Source: UBA6022 sp036382575 (GTDB lineage: Bacteria; Patescibacteriota; Saccharimonadia; Saccharimonadales; Saccharimonadaceae). From it: a stretch of 17,360 nt of DNA. Both the position numbers and the translations under genes were made by a program. The notes beneath the pieces are model-generated. The model saw only the letters and a list, made by a program, of their open reading frames with translations. It was not told where the DNA came from and did no database searches. Where the stretch lies: the NCBI GenBank assembly GCA_036382575.1, contig DASVHL010000059.1:1-17360 (forward strand). Direction: 5' to 3'. Shown one piece after another: positions 1 through 7,716 of this stretch; within the stretch, counting starts at the first letter, position 1, and the number at the start of each line of letters is the position of its first letter.

Positions 1-402
1 ACAGGTGAGTCGAGCGGTGTCGACCAGTTGTTTCGTGTACCGAAAGATCACGTGTTTCATAAACATACAGAACGAGAGTTAATCCAACTTGAGAGTGAAA
101 TCGGCGCTAAATTATTTGGTCCTCTCGCTCCTGGTGCACGTCGCGAATTCTTTTGTCTTGATGATACGACTTGGATCTGGCACGAAGAGGGTTTAAATCA
201 ACAAACAGGTCGTCGTGAGGCATCTACAACTCGTTATGAACTCCATAAGGGCGGTATTCTCAAGGTCCAAGAGGGTTCACGCTACACGTTTTTAGAAGGT
301 GCTGAGCTGGAAAACTTTGCAAAAGCAACCCGACTCTATTATGAACAGACATCACGTGAAATCTATAAACGTGACCCACAAACAGGCCAAATCGCAGCCT
401 AG
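1..402 (+). CDS. Hypothetical protein, 5'-truncated by the window edge
   Basis: Frame 1 is open from the first base and ends with TAG at 400-402, so only the C-terminal ~133 residues are visible. A TTG at 28 could serve as a start, but the frame reads through it (…SSGVDQLFRVPK), so I treat the true start as upstream. The visible part is soluble and charged, with no membrane segment. It contains an aromatic stretch DDTTWIWHEEG and a run of strand-like segments (TTRYELHKGGILKVQEGSRY), followed by a helical, Tyr-rich tail (LENFAKATRLYYEQTSREIYKR). I do not recognise a family. The promoter of the next operon overlaps its last codons, so it probably belongs to a separate transcription unit. Confidence 0.7.
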   Translation, partial: TGESSGVDQLFRVPKDHVFHKHTERELIQLESEIGAKLFGPLAPGARREFFCLDDTTWIWHEEGLNQQTGRREASTTRYELHKGGILKVQEGSRYTFLEGAELENFAKATRLYYEQTSREIYKRDPQTGQIAA

Positions 403-404
403 CT

Positions 405-413
405 TGCTATACT
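405..413 (+). promoter_or_regulatory. Extended -10 promoter of the cysteine desulfurase operon
   Basis: TGCTATACT at 405-413 is an extended -10 (TGn plus a 5/6 match to TATAAT). No -35 hexamer is evident 17 bases upstream. With a start point about 7 bases past the hexamer, the mRNA would begin only ~4 bases before the ATG at 424, giving a leaderless or nearly leaderless transcript. The hexamer lies just after the TAG of the preceding gene. Confidence 0.6.
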
Positions 414-423
414 AGTAAGAGTA

Positions 424-1578
424 ATGGGCGACGAAATCCTTTATTTAGATCATGCCGCAGCAACGCCAATGGACGAGCGTGTGCTTCGTGCTATGCAGCC
501 CTATTTTACGGAACTTTTTTTCAATCCATCCAGTCCCTATGCCGCCGCCCTTCAGGTGCGTCGTGATTATGAAGCGGCCAAGCAAGTGATCGCCAGCCGT
601 ATTGGTGGTAAAGGTGATGAACTAGTCATGACGGCTGGTGCTACTGAATCGATTAATCTGGCATTCAATAGTATTGGCGGACATGTCGTAACAGCGACAA
701 TTGAACATCATGCCGTGCTTGCCGCAGCTAAACGCTATGAACATACGATTGTTGACAGTGACGAGCGTGGCGTCGTAACTGCAGCGGCTATTCAGGCGGC
801 AATCCGTTCTGATACTCATTTAATCAGTATTGCCTTAGCTAACAACGAACTTGGTACTGTGCAACCTTTACGTGAGATTGCTTCGGTAATTCAGGCAGAG
901 CGCGAAAAGCGTCGCATCGCTGGCGATACAGCGCCGATCTACTTACATACCGACGCTTCGCAGGGTGCTGGGCAATTGGATATTCATGTCGCTCGCTTAG
1001 GGGTTGATTTGCTAACACTCAATGCTGGTAAGGTGTATGGTCCAAAGCAAGTTGGTTTACTGTGGGCAAGTAGCCATGTGCGATTGAATCCACAGATTGT
1101 TGGTGGTGGGCAAGAGCGAGGTATTCGTAGCGGTACTGAAAATGTTGCTGGCGTTGTAGGTTTTGCCAAAGCTATGGAATTGGCCGATGATCACCGCAAG
1201 TACGAATCTGAGCGTTTGCGTAAACTGCGTGATGATTTGCAGACGAAATTAACAAATGTTTTTGATGATGCTGTAGTGTCAGGTTCGCAAAAGCGGCGCC
1301 TGCCAAGCCATTTACATATCTCATTTCCAGGTCTTGATGCTGAACGCTTAGTATTTGCACTGGAAATGCGCGGCGTCATGGTCGCGACTGGTAGTGCCTG
1401 TGCTGCAAATAAAGGTACACGTTCGCACGTTCTTACTGCGATCAATCTTGCGCCAGAAGTGGCTGACGGTAGTCTTCGGCTGACGCTCGGTCATTTATCG
1501 AATGATGAAACGATCGCAAAAGCCGGCGATATTATTATTGAAGAAATTACTCGTGAACGACAAAGGATGGCTGGGTGA
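424..1578 (+). CDS. Cysteine desulfurase (NifS/IscS-type, PLP-dependent)
   Basis: 384 residues, the normal length of the family. It would take sulfur from L-cysteine, leaving alanine and an enzyme persulfide for thio-transfer. Visible hallmarks: N-terminal YLDHAAATP (7-15), the PLP-stacking His in IEHHAV (H95), ANNELGTVQPL (139-149), HTDASQ with the PLP-pyridine Asp D177 and Q180, the Schiff-base lysine K203 in NAGKVYGPKQ, and the persulfide cysteine C326 in TGSACAANKG. The residue before the lysine is Gly where IscS has His. Downstream are a DUF218 protein (4-bp GTGA overlap) and mnmA. A dedicated desulfurase beside mnmA is the arrangement of Bacillus yrvO-mnmA, so its main acceptor is probably MnmA; that is inference. 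Fe-S cluster assembly is also possible because no isc/suf scaffold is in view. Confidence 0.93.
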   Translation: MGDEILYLDHAAATPMDERVLRAMQPYFTELFFNPSSPYAAALQVRRDYEAAKQVIASRIGGKGDELVMTAGATESINLAFNSIGGHVVTATIEHHAVLAAAKRYEHTIVDSDERGVVTAAAIQAAIRSDTHLISIALANNELGTVQPLREIASVIQAEREKRRIAGDTAPIYLHTDASQGAGQLDIHVARLGVDLLTLNAGKVYGPKQVGLLWASSHVRLNPQIVGGGQERGIRSGTENVAGVVGFAKAMELADDHRKYESERLRKLRDDLQTKLTNVFDDAVVSGSQKRRLPSHLHISFPGLDAERLVFALEMRGVMVATGSACAANKGTRSHVLTAINLAPEVADGSLRLTLGHLSNDETIAKAGDIIIEEITRERQRMAG

Positions 1579-2177
1579 AGACTATTTTAATCATCATCGT
1601 GACGGTGATCGCGATTATTTTAGGGCTCAGTTTTTTTCTCAGTCCAAATGATCTAGCTAGTTGTAAGGATACGCCTTCGGACGCAGTGAAGTGTCGCAAG
1701 GCCGATGCGATTGTGGCTATTAGCGGCGGAGATACGGCGGCCCGCGCCAATGAAGCCATTCGTTTGTATCAGCAAGGTTGGGCATCAAAGCTTATTTTCT
1801 CTGGTGCAGCACAGGACAAGTCAGGTCCAAGTAATGCAGAGGTGATGCGTCAAACTGCGCTCGATGTCGGTGTTCCTGCTGCGAATATTATTACCGAAGA
1901 AGAAGGTGAGACGACCAAGCAAAACGCTGAAAATACACAGAATATTTTTCAACAAAATGATATTACATCAGTTATTCTGGTGACATCTGGATATCACCAG
2001 CGACGTGCAAGCCTTGAATTTAACAAACGTTCAGGTGATACAGTGCAGGTCCGAAATCATCCCGTGGCAACCGACAATCAGTGGTCAAACGTATGGTGGA
2101 TAACGCCAACAGGTTGGTATTTAGCAGTAACTGAATTTGTTAAGATTATTGTTTTCTACGCCGGAGGCACTAGATGA
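1575..2177 (+). CDS. DUF218 / YdcF-SanA-ElyC-like membrane-anchored protein
   Basis: 200 residues, GTG start inside the GTGA overlap with the desulfurase stop. Residues 1-22 form a hydrophobic segment (ILIIIVTVIAIILGLSFFL) acting as an uncleaved signal anchor. The rest matches the DUF218 pattern: DAIVAISGG, a helix ANEAIRLYQQGWASKLIFSG, then SNAEVMRQTALDVGVPAANIITEEEGETTKQNAENT and the C-terminal ILVTSGYHQRRA. Family members (E. coli YdcF, SanA, ElyC) are linked to envelope integrity, and the catalytic activity is unsettled. Its place between a desulfurase and mnmA suggests co-transcription but does not explain its role. Family assignment is firm; function is not known. Confidence 0.85.
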   Translation: MKTILIIIVTVIAIILGLSFFLSPNDLASCKDTPSDAVKCRKADAIVAISGGDTAARANEAIRLYQQGWASKLIFSGAAQDKSGPSNAEVMRQTALDVGVPAANIITEEEGETTKQNAENTQNIFQQNDITSVILVTSGYHQRRASLEFNKRSGDTVQVRNHPVATDNQWSNVWWITPTGWYLAVTEFVKIIVFYAGGTR

Positions 2178-3211
2178 CAAAAGTATATGTAGGCATGAGC
2201 GGCGGTGTCGACAGTAGTCTGACGGCTGCGTTATTAGTCGAGCAAGGCTACGATGTAACTGGCGTTTACATGAAAAACTGGACACAAGATCTGCCTGGTA
2301 TGAAATGCCCATGGGCTGATGATTTGGCTGATGCGAAACGTGTCGCCGTGCAGCTAGGAATTGATTTTAAAGTCTTTGATTTTGAAAACGAATACAAGCA
2401 AAAAGTTGTTGATTACATGATCGATGAGTATAAATCAGGTCGCACACCAAACCCAGACATTATGTGTAATCAGGAAGTGAAGTTCAAGATCTTCCTCGAA
2501 ACCGCGCTTGAAGACGGAGCGGATATGATTGCAACAGGGCATTATGCCCAAGTTGAAAATGGTGTGCTGAAAATGGCCGTTGATACTAACAAAGATCAGA
2601 CATATTTCTTGTACCGGGTTACTGGCGAGGCACTTCAAAAGACTTTGTTCCCGTTGGGGCAATTTACTAAACCTGATGTTCGTATTATGGCCGAAGAGCG
2701 CGGGTTATTTACTGCTGCTAAAAAAGATTCTCAAGGCATTTGTTTTGTCGGTAAAGTTGGTATTCGTGAGTTCTTGTCGCAGTACGTTGACCAGGTTCCA
2801 GGCGAAATTATTGATAAAAAAACAGGCAAGGTGCTAGGCCATCACGATGGGGCTATTTTCTACACACTAGGCCAGCGTCATGGTCTTGATTTGGGCGGTG
2901 GTCTGCCGTATTACGTCGTTGGCAAAAATATGGATAAAAATGAAGTCTACGTTACTACCGATCTTAACGATGCAACACTCTGGAAGGCAACCGTTCAGCT
3001 TGAGCGAACGCATTGGATTAACGATGCGCCAGCAGCTGGGGTCTACAACATCCGTATTCGTCATCGTGCGCCTCTGACAGCGGCTGATCTAACATTTAAT
3101 GATGGACAAGTTGCTTTAACGCTTCATGATGAGCAGCGAGCTATCGCGAGCGGCCAGTCGGTTGTCATTTATGATGGTGATGTTTGCTTAGGTGGCGGCA
3201 TTGTTCTGTAA
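2174..3211 (+). CDS. mnmA: tRNA-specific 2-thiouridylase MnmA
   Basis: 345 residues, typical length. It thiolates U34 of Lys, Glu and Gln tRNAs to s2U using ATP and a persulfide donor. Visible features: the PP-loop ATPase motif GMSGGVDSS (7-15), NPDIMCNQEVKF with catalytic C98, ATGHYAQ (120-126), DQTYFLYR (141-148), and the second catalytic cysteine C190 in KDSQGICFVG. A central domain (FYTLGQRHGLDLGGG) and a C-terminal beta-barrel ending GQSVVIYDGDVCLGGGIV follow. The ATG overlaps the previous stop (ATGA) and has a good GGAGG six bases upstream (2163-2167). It is the third gene of the desulfurase operon, which would supply its sulfur. Confidence 0.97.
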   Translation: MTKVYVGMSGGVDSSLTAALLVEQGYDVTGVYMKNWTQDLPGMKCPWADDLADAKRVAVQLGIDFKVFDFENEYKQKVVDYMIDEYKSGRTPNPDIMCNQEVKFKIFLETALEDGADMIATGHYAQVENGVLKMAVDTNKDQTYFLYRVTGEALQKTLFPLGQFTKPDVRIMAEERGLFTAAKKDSQGICFVGKVGIREFLSQYVDQVPGEIIDKKTGKVLGHHDGAIFYTLGQRHGLDLGGGLPYYVVGKNMDKNEVYVTTDLNDATLWKATVQLERTHWINDAPAAGVYNIRIRHRAPLTAADLTFNDGQVALTLHDEQRAIASGQSVVIYDGDVCLGGGIVL

Positions 3212-3281
3212 CCTACTTCACTGATACTTTTCTTTATCTCGACCATAATAAAAATACAGCAACTAATGAGGAGGTGTACTT

Positions 3282-3458
3282 ATGGGATTTTTAGATGATG
3301 CAAAAGACAAGGTTGAAGATGCAGTTGATGATGTAAAGAATAAATTTCATGAAGAAAAAGGCCGCATGGAAGGTAAAAAAGAGCAAGCTGAAGAAGACAA
3401 GAAGCGAGAGGAAGAGCGCAAAGCTCAAGAGTATGAGTCTGAGGAGATGGACGTCTAG
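3282..3458 (+). CDS. Small highly charged helical protein (58 aa)
   Basis: Translation gives MGFLDDAKDKVEDAVDDVKN followed by a Lys/Glu-rich tail ending in SEEMDV. About 60% of residues are charged, with no Cys and no membrane segment, so one or two amphipathic or coiled-coil helices are expected. A near-perfect Shine-Dalgarno GAGGAGGT (3268-3275) sits six bases before the ATG. This is strong evidence for translation and contrasts with the leaderless genes around it. The MGFLDxAKDK opening resembles the start of small Actinobacterial proteins of the Rv0909/MT0933 antitoxin-like family and of CsbD-like stress proteins, but similarity at this composition can be coincidental. It lies alone between mnmA and alaS. 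Confidence 0.75.
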   Translation: MGFLDDAKDKVEDAVDDVKNKFHEEKGRMEGKKEQAEEDKKREEERKAQEYESEEMDV

Positions 3459-3489
3459 TGACCATACTGTGGCGAATGTAATCTGAAAC

Positions 3490-3498
3490 TGCTATAAT
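3490..3498 (+). promoter_or_regulatory. Extended -10 promoter of alaS (leaderless)
   Basis: TGCTATAAT at 3490-3498 is a perfect extended -10. Only seven bases (3499-3505) separate it from the ATG at 3506, so initiation at the usual distance would put the 5' end at or next to the A of the start codon. There is no Shine-Dalgarno. No convincing -35 is present. Confidence 0.7.
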
Positions 3499-3505
3499 AA
3501 CAGAG

Positions 3506-5392
3506 ATGAACGCCCAACAAATTCGCAACGCTTACCTACAATTCTTTAAAGACCGTCAGCACGAGATTATCGCGCGCGCACCCTTAATGCTCAAGGACGA
3601 CCCAACGACCTTATTTACCGGTAGTGGTATGCAGCCTCTTCTGCCATACCTTTTGGGTCAAGAACATCCGGCCGGTGTGCGTCTGACCGACAGCCAAACC
3701 TGTCTGCGTGCGCAGGATATCGAAGACGTCGGTGACAATCGTCACACGACATTCTTTGAGATGCTTGGTAACTGGTCAATGGGTGACTATTTCAAGGAGC
3801 AGCAAATTCGCTGGTTCTTTGAGTTTCTTACGGATGTTGTTGGGCTCGATCCTAGCAAAATCTACGTGACGTGTTTTATCGGTGACGAAGCGCATGGTAT
3901 TCCACGCGACGACGAAGCGGCGAATATCTGGCAACAAGTTTTTGCTGAAAAAGGCATCGATAACAAGATCGTTGAGCTTGGCAGTGCCGAAAACGGCGAC
4001 AAATTGGGTATGCAGGGCGGCCGCATCTTCTTTTATGATGACGGCGAAAACTGGTGGTCACGTGGCGGTGGCCTAGATAAAACTCCAATTGGTGACCCGT
4101 GTGGTCCTGATAGCGAGGTCTTCTACGATTTCGGTCCTCAAAATCATGCCGATGGATATGGTCTCGCACACCCAGCCAGTGATAGCGGCCAATTCATGGA
4201 AATTGGTAACCAAGTCTTTATGCAGTATCGTCGTCTAGAGGACGGCAGTTTCGAGCCACTAGCTCGTAAGAATGTGGATTTTGGCGGTGGTTTGGAGCGT
4301 ATCGCAGCCGCACAAATCGACAGTCCTGACGTGTTCCGCATTAGTATTCTGTGGCCAATTATCGACAAGCTTCAGACTTTGAGCGGTAAGAAATACGAAT
4401 CACACACTGAAAGTATGCGTGTGATCGCCGATCACCTTCGCGCGGCAACATTCCTTGCCGTTGACGGTGTCGTGCCGGCTAATAAAGAGCAAGGCTATGT
4501 TATGCGTCGTTTGCTTCGCCGGGCGATTCGTTTTGCCTTCGATCTTGGTATCGAACAGAACTTCTTTGAACAAATCGTTCCTGTCGTTGCTGATCTTTAT
4601 CACGATGACTATCCAGAAGTTGCGGCAAAACGCGACGAAGTTGTGGCGATTCTGGTGAAAGAAGAAAAAGTCTTCCGTCAAACACTCCGTAAAGGACTTG
4701 GTCAGTTGGCTAAATTCGCCGAAGGTGGCCTCACTGGTGCTGAATTATTTACCCTATATGACACTTACGGTTTTCCGGTAGAGCTTTCGACCGAAGAGGC
4801 ATATAAGCAAGAAATTAAACTATCCGATAACTGGCGCCAAGAGTTTGATGACAAGATGGCCGAACAGCGTGCTCGTAGCCAGACGGCGACAAAGGGTACC
4901 TTTAAGGGTGGCCTTGGCGGTCAAACATTGCAACACAAAAAATACCACACTGCGACCCACCTGATGTATCAGGCACTCCGTGATGTGCTTGGTGATCATG
5001 TCGTGCAACGTGGTAGTAACATTACCGAAGAACGTCTGCGTTTTGATTTCTCTCATCCAGAGAAAGTCACTCGCGAACAACTTGATGAAGTTGAACGTAT
5101 CGTTAACGAACAGATCGAAAAAGATCTCAAGATTAGTTTCGCTGAATATCCAACCGATGTTGCGATTAATGAAAAGGGCGCATTAGGTCAATTTGGTGAT
5201 CGCTATGGTGAAACGGTGAAGGTTTACCAGATGATTGCCGATGATGCCGATGCGCCATTTAGCTTTGAAATCTGTGGTGGTCCTCATGTAGATCATACTC
5301 ATGAACTTATCGACGGTGGCAAGAAATTTAAGATCACCAAAGAAGAAGCCAGTTCGGCTGGTGTGCGTCGTATCAAAGCTGTTCTAGTCTAG
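3506..5392 (+). CDS. alaS: Alanyl-tRNA synthetase, compact form
   Basis: Charges tRNA-Ala with alanine. 628 residues against roughly 870 in E. coli. The class II catalytic core is intact: LFTGSGMQPLLPYL (36-49), class II motif 2 region RHTTFFEMLGNWSMGDYF (79-96) and motif 3 FGGGLERIAA (259-268), followed by the helical tRNA-recognition part (EQGYVMRRLLRRAIRFA). The editing domain is present, with zinc ligands HTATH (H481, H485) and CGGPHVDHT (C590, H594). Only about 25 residues join the tRNA-recognition helices (to ~455) to the editing domain. The beta-barrel insertion carrying the usual ESGGQxGD motif is missing, and the protein ends at GVRRIKAVLV, so the C-Ala oligomerisation domain is absent too. 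The stop overlaps a convergent gene by 9 bp. Leaderless promoter upstream. Confidence 0.95.
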   Translation: MNAQQIRNAYLQFFKDRQHEIIARAPLMLKDDPTTLFTGSGMQPLLPYLLGQEHPAGVRLTDSQTCLRAQDIEDVGDNRHTTFFEMLGNWSMGDYFKEQQIRWFFEFLTDVVGLDPSKIYVTCFIGDEAHGIPRDDEAANIWQQVFAEKGIDNKIVELGSAENGDKLGMQGGRIFFYDDGENWWSRGGGLDKTPIGDPCGPDSEVFYDFGPQNHADGYGLAHPASDSGQFMEIGNQVFMQYRRLEDGSFEPLARKNVDFGGGLERIAAAQIDSPDVFRISILWPIIDKLQTLSGKKYESHTESMRVIADHLRAATFLAVDGVVPANKEQGYVMRRLLRRAIRFAFDLGIEQNFFEQIVPVVADLYHDDYPEVAAKRDEVVAILVKEEKVFRQTLRKGLGQLAKFAEGGLTGAELFTLYDTYGFPVELSTEEAYKQEIKLSDNWRQEFDDKMAEQRARSQTATKGTFKGGLGGQTLQHKKYHTATHLMYQALRDVLGDHVVQRGSNITEERLRFDFSHPEKVTREQLDEVERIVNEQIEKDLKISFAEYPTDVAINEKGALGQFGDRYGETVKVYQMIADDADAPFSFEICGGPHVDHTHELIDGGKKFKITKEEASSAGVRRIKAVLV

Positions 5393-6367
5393 CAATTCGT
5401 TTTGTTGGCCTAGGTGAGATTCAACGATAAAATCGAGCCCATTCTTGTAAATGTCATAATGCGCCTGACTACTACGATCACGGTGTGCTATGCGTCGTAG
5501 TATCTCTTGAGAAGCTTCTATAGAAGTGAACTGTGCGTTGGCTGCAGATTGTGGCTGCCTGTGATTCTCGGGCGTCATATTATTGGGGACACTTAGGGAA
5601 TATTGGTACTTCTTATTCACTGATGCTCGGCTATCTACGCTAACCGGGGCCTGCATAATCAAATCATATTGCATCGTGTGGTCGTATGGCTTCATGATCC
5701 GCAGTTCGAAGTCTACCGTTGATTCAAAATAAGCTGAGTAATTATCTTCCTCGAAGTTTGGGTTGTTCGAAAGCCCCTCGGTTTCATGGAAAAGAATATC
5801 CTGCGCTTTATAGTGGTCAATATCGATACGCGAGGGAGCAATTTCACTTAATGCATCAAAGATGTGATTGGCACTTTCTACTGAATCATCCGTGATCTGA
5901 TCTAACACTCCCGATAGAGCACTCTGCTTATCTGCAGGTAACCTCTCTGAAAGATAAGTGATAAGGCGTGCTGTACTTATGAGATGGGTGCTTTCGGTGT
6001 TTTTAATTTTCGCCTCCCAATATCCAAGTGTGGACTCACCTGCTTTAGGGCTTGTTGAAAATGACATGGTGCCATTATGTATAGCAAAAAAGTACTGATC
6101 ATCGTCGTTTTTAAATCCACGAGACATACTAAGTTGGTGACGTGTGGGAGGTACAATGCCTAGCATACCCTCGGGTGGCTGTTCGAGAGTAGTAATGCCT
6201 TTTAACGACTGTGTAGACATGGTAGGGGTTGCCTGTGCTTCTAGTAAATTGGCATAGCGGTAAATGTCATTATTGAGGCGTGATCGATTAAATGAACTAA
6301 GGTAGACCTCTTGTTTGATGGAGTGTTGTTGTCGTGAGAGGGGTGATTGCTCATATGACTTTGACAT
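5384..6367 (-). CDS. Hypothetical protein, 327 aa
   Basis: I place the start at the ATG complementary to 6365-6367 (MSKSYEQSPL), because a TATAAT lies exactly seven bases upstream on this strand; a longer open frame to 6403 would begin upstream of that promoter. No signal peptide or membrane segment. The protein is polar, rich in Ser, Asp and His, with segments such as FFAIHNGTMSFSTSPKAG, LGYWEAKIKNTEST, and a strand-like FESTVDFELRIMKPYDHTMQYDLIMQAPVSV. The C-terminus is helical (ASQEILRRIAHRDRSSQAHYDIYKNGLDFIV). I do not recognise a family. It is convergent with alaS (9-bp overlap) and divergent from the FtsA/PilM-like gene. Confidence 0.75.
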   Translation of the reverse strand: MSKSYEQSPLSRQQHSIKQEVYLSSFNRSRLNNDIYRYANLLEAQATPTMSTQSLKGITTLEQPPEGMLGIVPPTRHQLSMSRGFKNDDDQYFFAIHNGTMSFSTSPKAGESTLGYWEAKIKNTESTHLISTARLITYLSERLPADKQSALSGVLDQITDDSVESANHIFDALSEIAPSRIDIDHYKAQDILFHETEGLSNNPNFEEDNYSAYFESTVDFELRIMKPYDHTMQYDLIMQAPVSVDSRASVNKKYQYSLSVPNNMTPENHRQPQSAANAQFTSIEASQEILRRIAHRDRSSQAHYDIYKNGLDFIVESHLGQQNELLD

Positions 6368-6374
6368 GTTCTGC

Positions 6375-6403
6375 ATTATACCATAAAACAATGAAAAATG
6401 CAA
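6375..6403 (-). promoter_or_regulatory. Minus-strand promoter of the 327-aa gene (leaderless)
   Basis: On the minus strand: -35 TTGCAT (6398-6403), a 17-base spacer ending in TGG, and -10 TATAAT (6375-6380). The ATG follows after seven bases. The combination of an extended -10, correct spacer and leaderless geometry decides the start of this gene. It shares a ~50-bp divergent promoter region with the FtsA/PilM-like gene. Confidence 0.7.
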
Positions 6404-6431
6404 TATTCTACTACCACAAGCGCAATTGGGG

Positions 6432-6437
6432 TATAAT
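6432..6437 (+). promoter_or_regulatory. -10 element of the FtsA/PilM-like operon
   Basis: A perfect TATAAT at 6432-6437 lies 11 bases before the ATG at 6449. There is no TGn extension and no convincing -35. The transcript would have a leader of only about 4-5 bases, and no Shine-Dalgarno precedes the ATG. Confidence 0.6.
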
Positions 6438-6448
6438 AAATACTAATT

Positions 6449-7714
6449 ATGGTTTTCGAAAAATTACGTAGCAAAGCGCAAAACAAGGTTGATAATGACT
6501 ATGTGGTCGCTCTGGACATTGGTACCGAGTTTGTGAAAGCGTTGATCGCCAAGCTGACCGACGACGACCTAGAGATCGTTGGTGTCGGTCGTGCCCGTCA
6601 AGATATTAGCGACATGCACTCTGGTGCGATTGCGGATATCTCTGGCGTGGTTCGTAACTGCGAAGAAGCCTTGTCTGCTGCAGAAGATCAAGCAGGCCTA
6701 CAAGCCAAGCGCGTCGTTATTGGTATTGCCGGTGAGCTAGTAAAGGGCATGACGGACACGATTCGTTACCGTCGTCCGCAACCAGATCGTCCACTTGATG
6801 CATCTGAGATGGAATTTATCATCGAGAAAGTCCAAGAACGCGCGCAAAATAAAGCCCAGCGTCAGATCGCTCTCGAGACTGGCAACGAAGACGTCGAAGT
6901 GAAACTCGTTAACAGTGCGCTTGTTAGTATTCATATTGATGGCTACAAGGTGAGTAATCCAATTGGATTCCAGGGTAAGGATGTTGCTGTACAGATCTAC
7001 ACCGCCTTCGCGCCCATGGTTCATATCGGTGCGCTTGAACGTGTCGCTGATGAGCTAGCGCTGGAGTTGGTTGCTGTTGCAGCCGAACCATTCGCTGTTA
7101 GCCGTGCCGTCCTTGGTACTGATGCTAGTAGTAACTTTACAGCTATCCTAGCGGACGTCGGTGGTGGTACGACAGATATCGCGGTCGTCAATGATGGTGG
7201 TGTTGAAGGTACCAAGATGTTTGGTATTGGTGGACGAAGCTTTACGCGTACGATCGCCAGTGAAATGGACCTTAACTACGATGATGCTGAAAAGTTGAAG
7301 GTAAATATCGATAGTCCGCAGATCAAAGCAACGGTCGTCAAAGATGCGAATGCCGCGATCGATAAGACACTCGCTGTTTGGCTATCGGGCGTTGAGCTTG
7401 CACTCGATGACTTTGAATCAGTTGATCATTTGCCAAATCGCATCCTCCTCTGTGGTGGTGGTGCTAGTTTGACCAAGCTTGCTGAGGCATTGTCTGAGCG
7501 TGATTGGTATAAAGATTTACCATTCACCAAACGCCCAACGGTACAGCACATTTCGCCGTCAGAAGTAGCCGGAATTACTGATACGACCGGTGGTGTGAAT
7601 GACCATACATTCATCACCGCCATGGGATTGCTACGGGTTGGCTATGATACAATTATAGGCAGTAGTGACAGTGATACGATTAAAGATAAACTAAATCGGA
7701 TCTTACGCATATAA
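6449..7714 (+). CDS. FtsA/PilM-like actin-fold ATPase
   Basis: 421 residues. Actin/Hsp70-superfamily features in order: phosphate-1 motif VALDIGTEFVKALIAK (20-35); an SHS2-type (1C) region around VVIGIAGELVKG with TIRYRR; phosphate-2 ILADVGGGTTDIAVV (~233-247); the IGGRSFT motif; and the adenosine motif LLCGGGASL (~333-341). The C-terminus KDKLNRILRI is a short amphipathic helix like the membrane-targeting tail of FtsA. FtsA anchors and organises FtsZ at the division site; PilM is a homologue in type IV pilus systems. The following gene encodes a membrane protein with a cytoplasmic N-terminal domain, which fits a PilM-PilN-like pairing as well as a division role. I cannot choose between the two from this window. 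First gene of a four-gene operon. Confidence 0.85.
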   Translation: MVFEKLRSKAQNKVDNDYVVALDIGTEFVKALIAKLTDDDLEIVGVGRARQDISDMHSGAIADISGVVRNCEEALSAAEDQAGLQAKRVVIGIAGELVKGMTDTIRYRRPQPDRPLDASEMEFIIEKVQERAQNKAQRQIALETGNEDVEVKLVNSALVSIHIDGYKVSNPIGFQGKDVAVQIYTAFAPMVHIGALERVADELALELVAVAAEPFAVSRAVLGTDASSNFTAILADVGGGTTDIAVVNDGGVEGTKMFGIGGRSFTRTIASEMDLNYDDAEKLKVNIDSPQIKATVVKDANAAIDKTLAVWLSGVELALDDFESVDHLPNRILLCGGGASLTKLAEALSERDWYKDLPFTKRPTVQHISPSEVAGITDTTGGVNDHTFITAMGLLRVGYDTIIGSSDSDTIKDKLNRILRI

Positions 7715-7716
7715 AC

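Noticed and set aside
6368..6403. Longer start for the 327-aa minus-strand gene
   Set aside because: The TATAAT and -35 of its promoter lie inside the extension, so it would not be transcribed.
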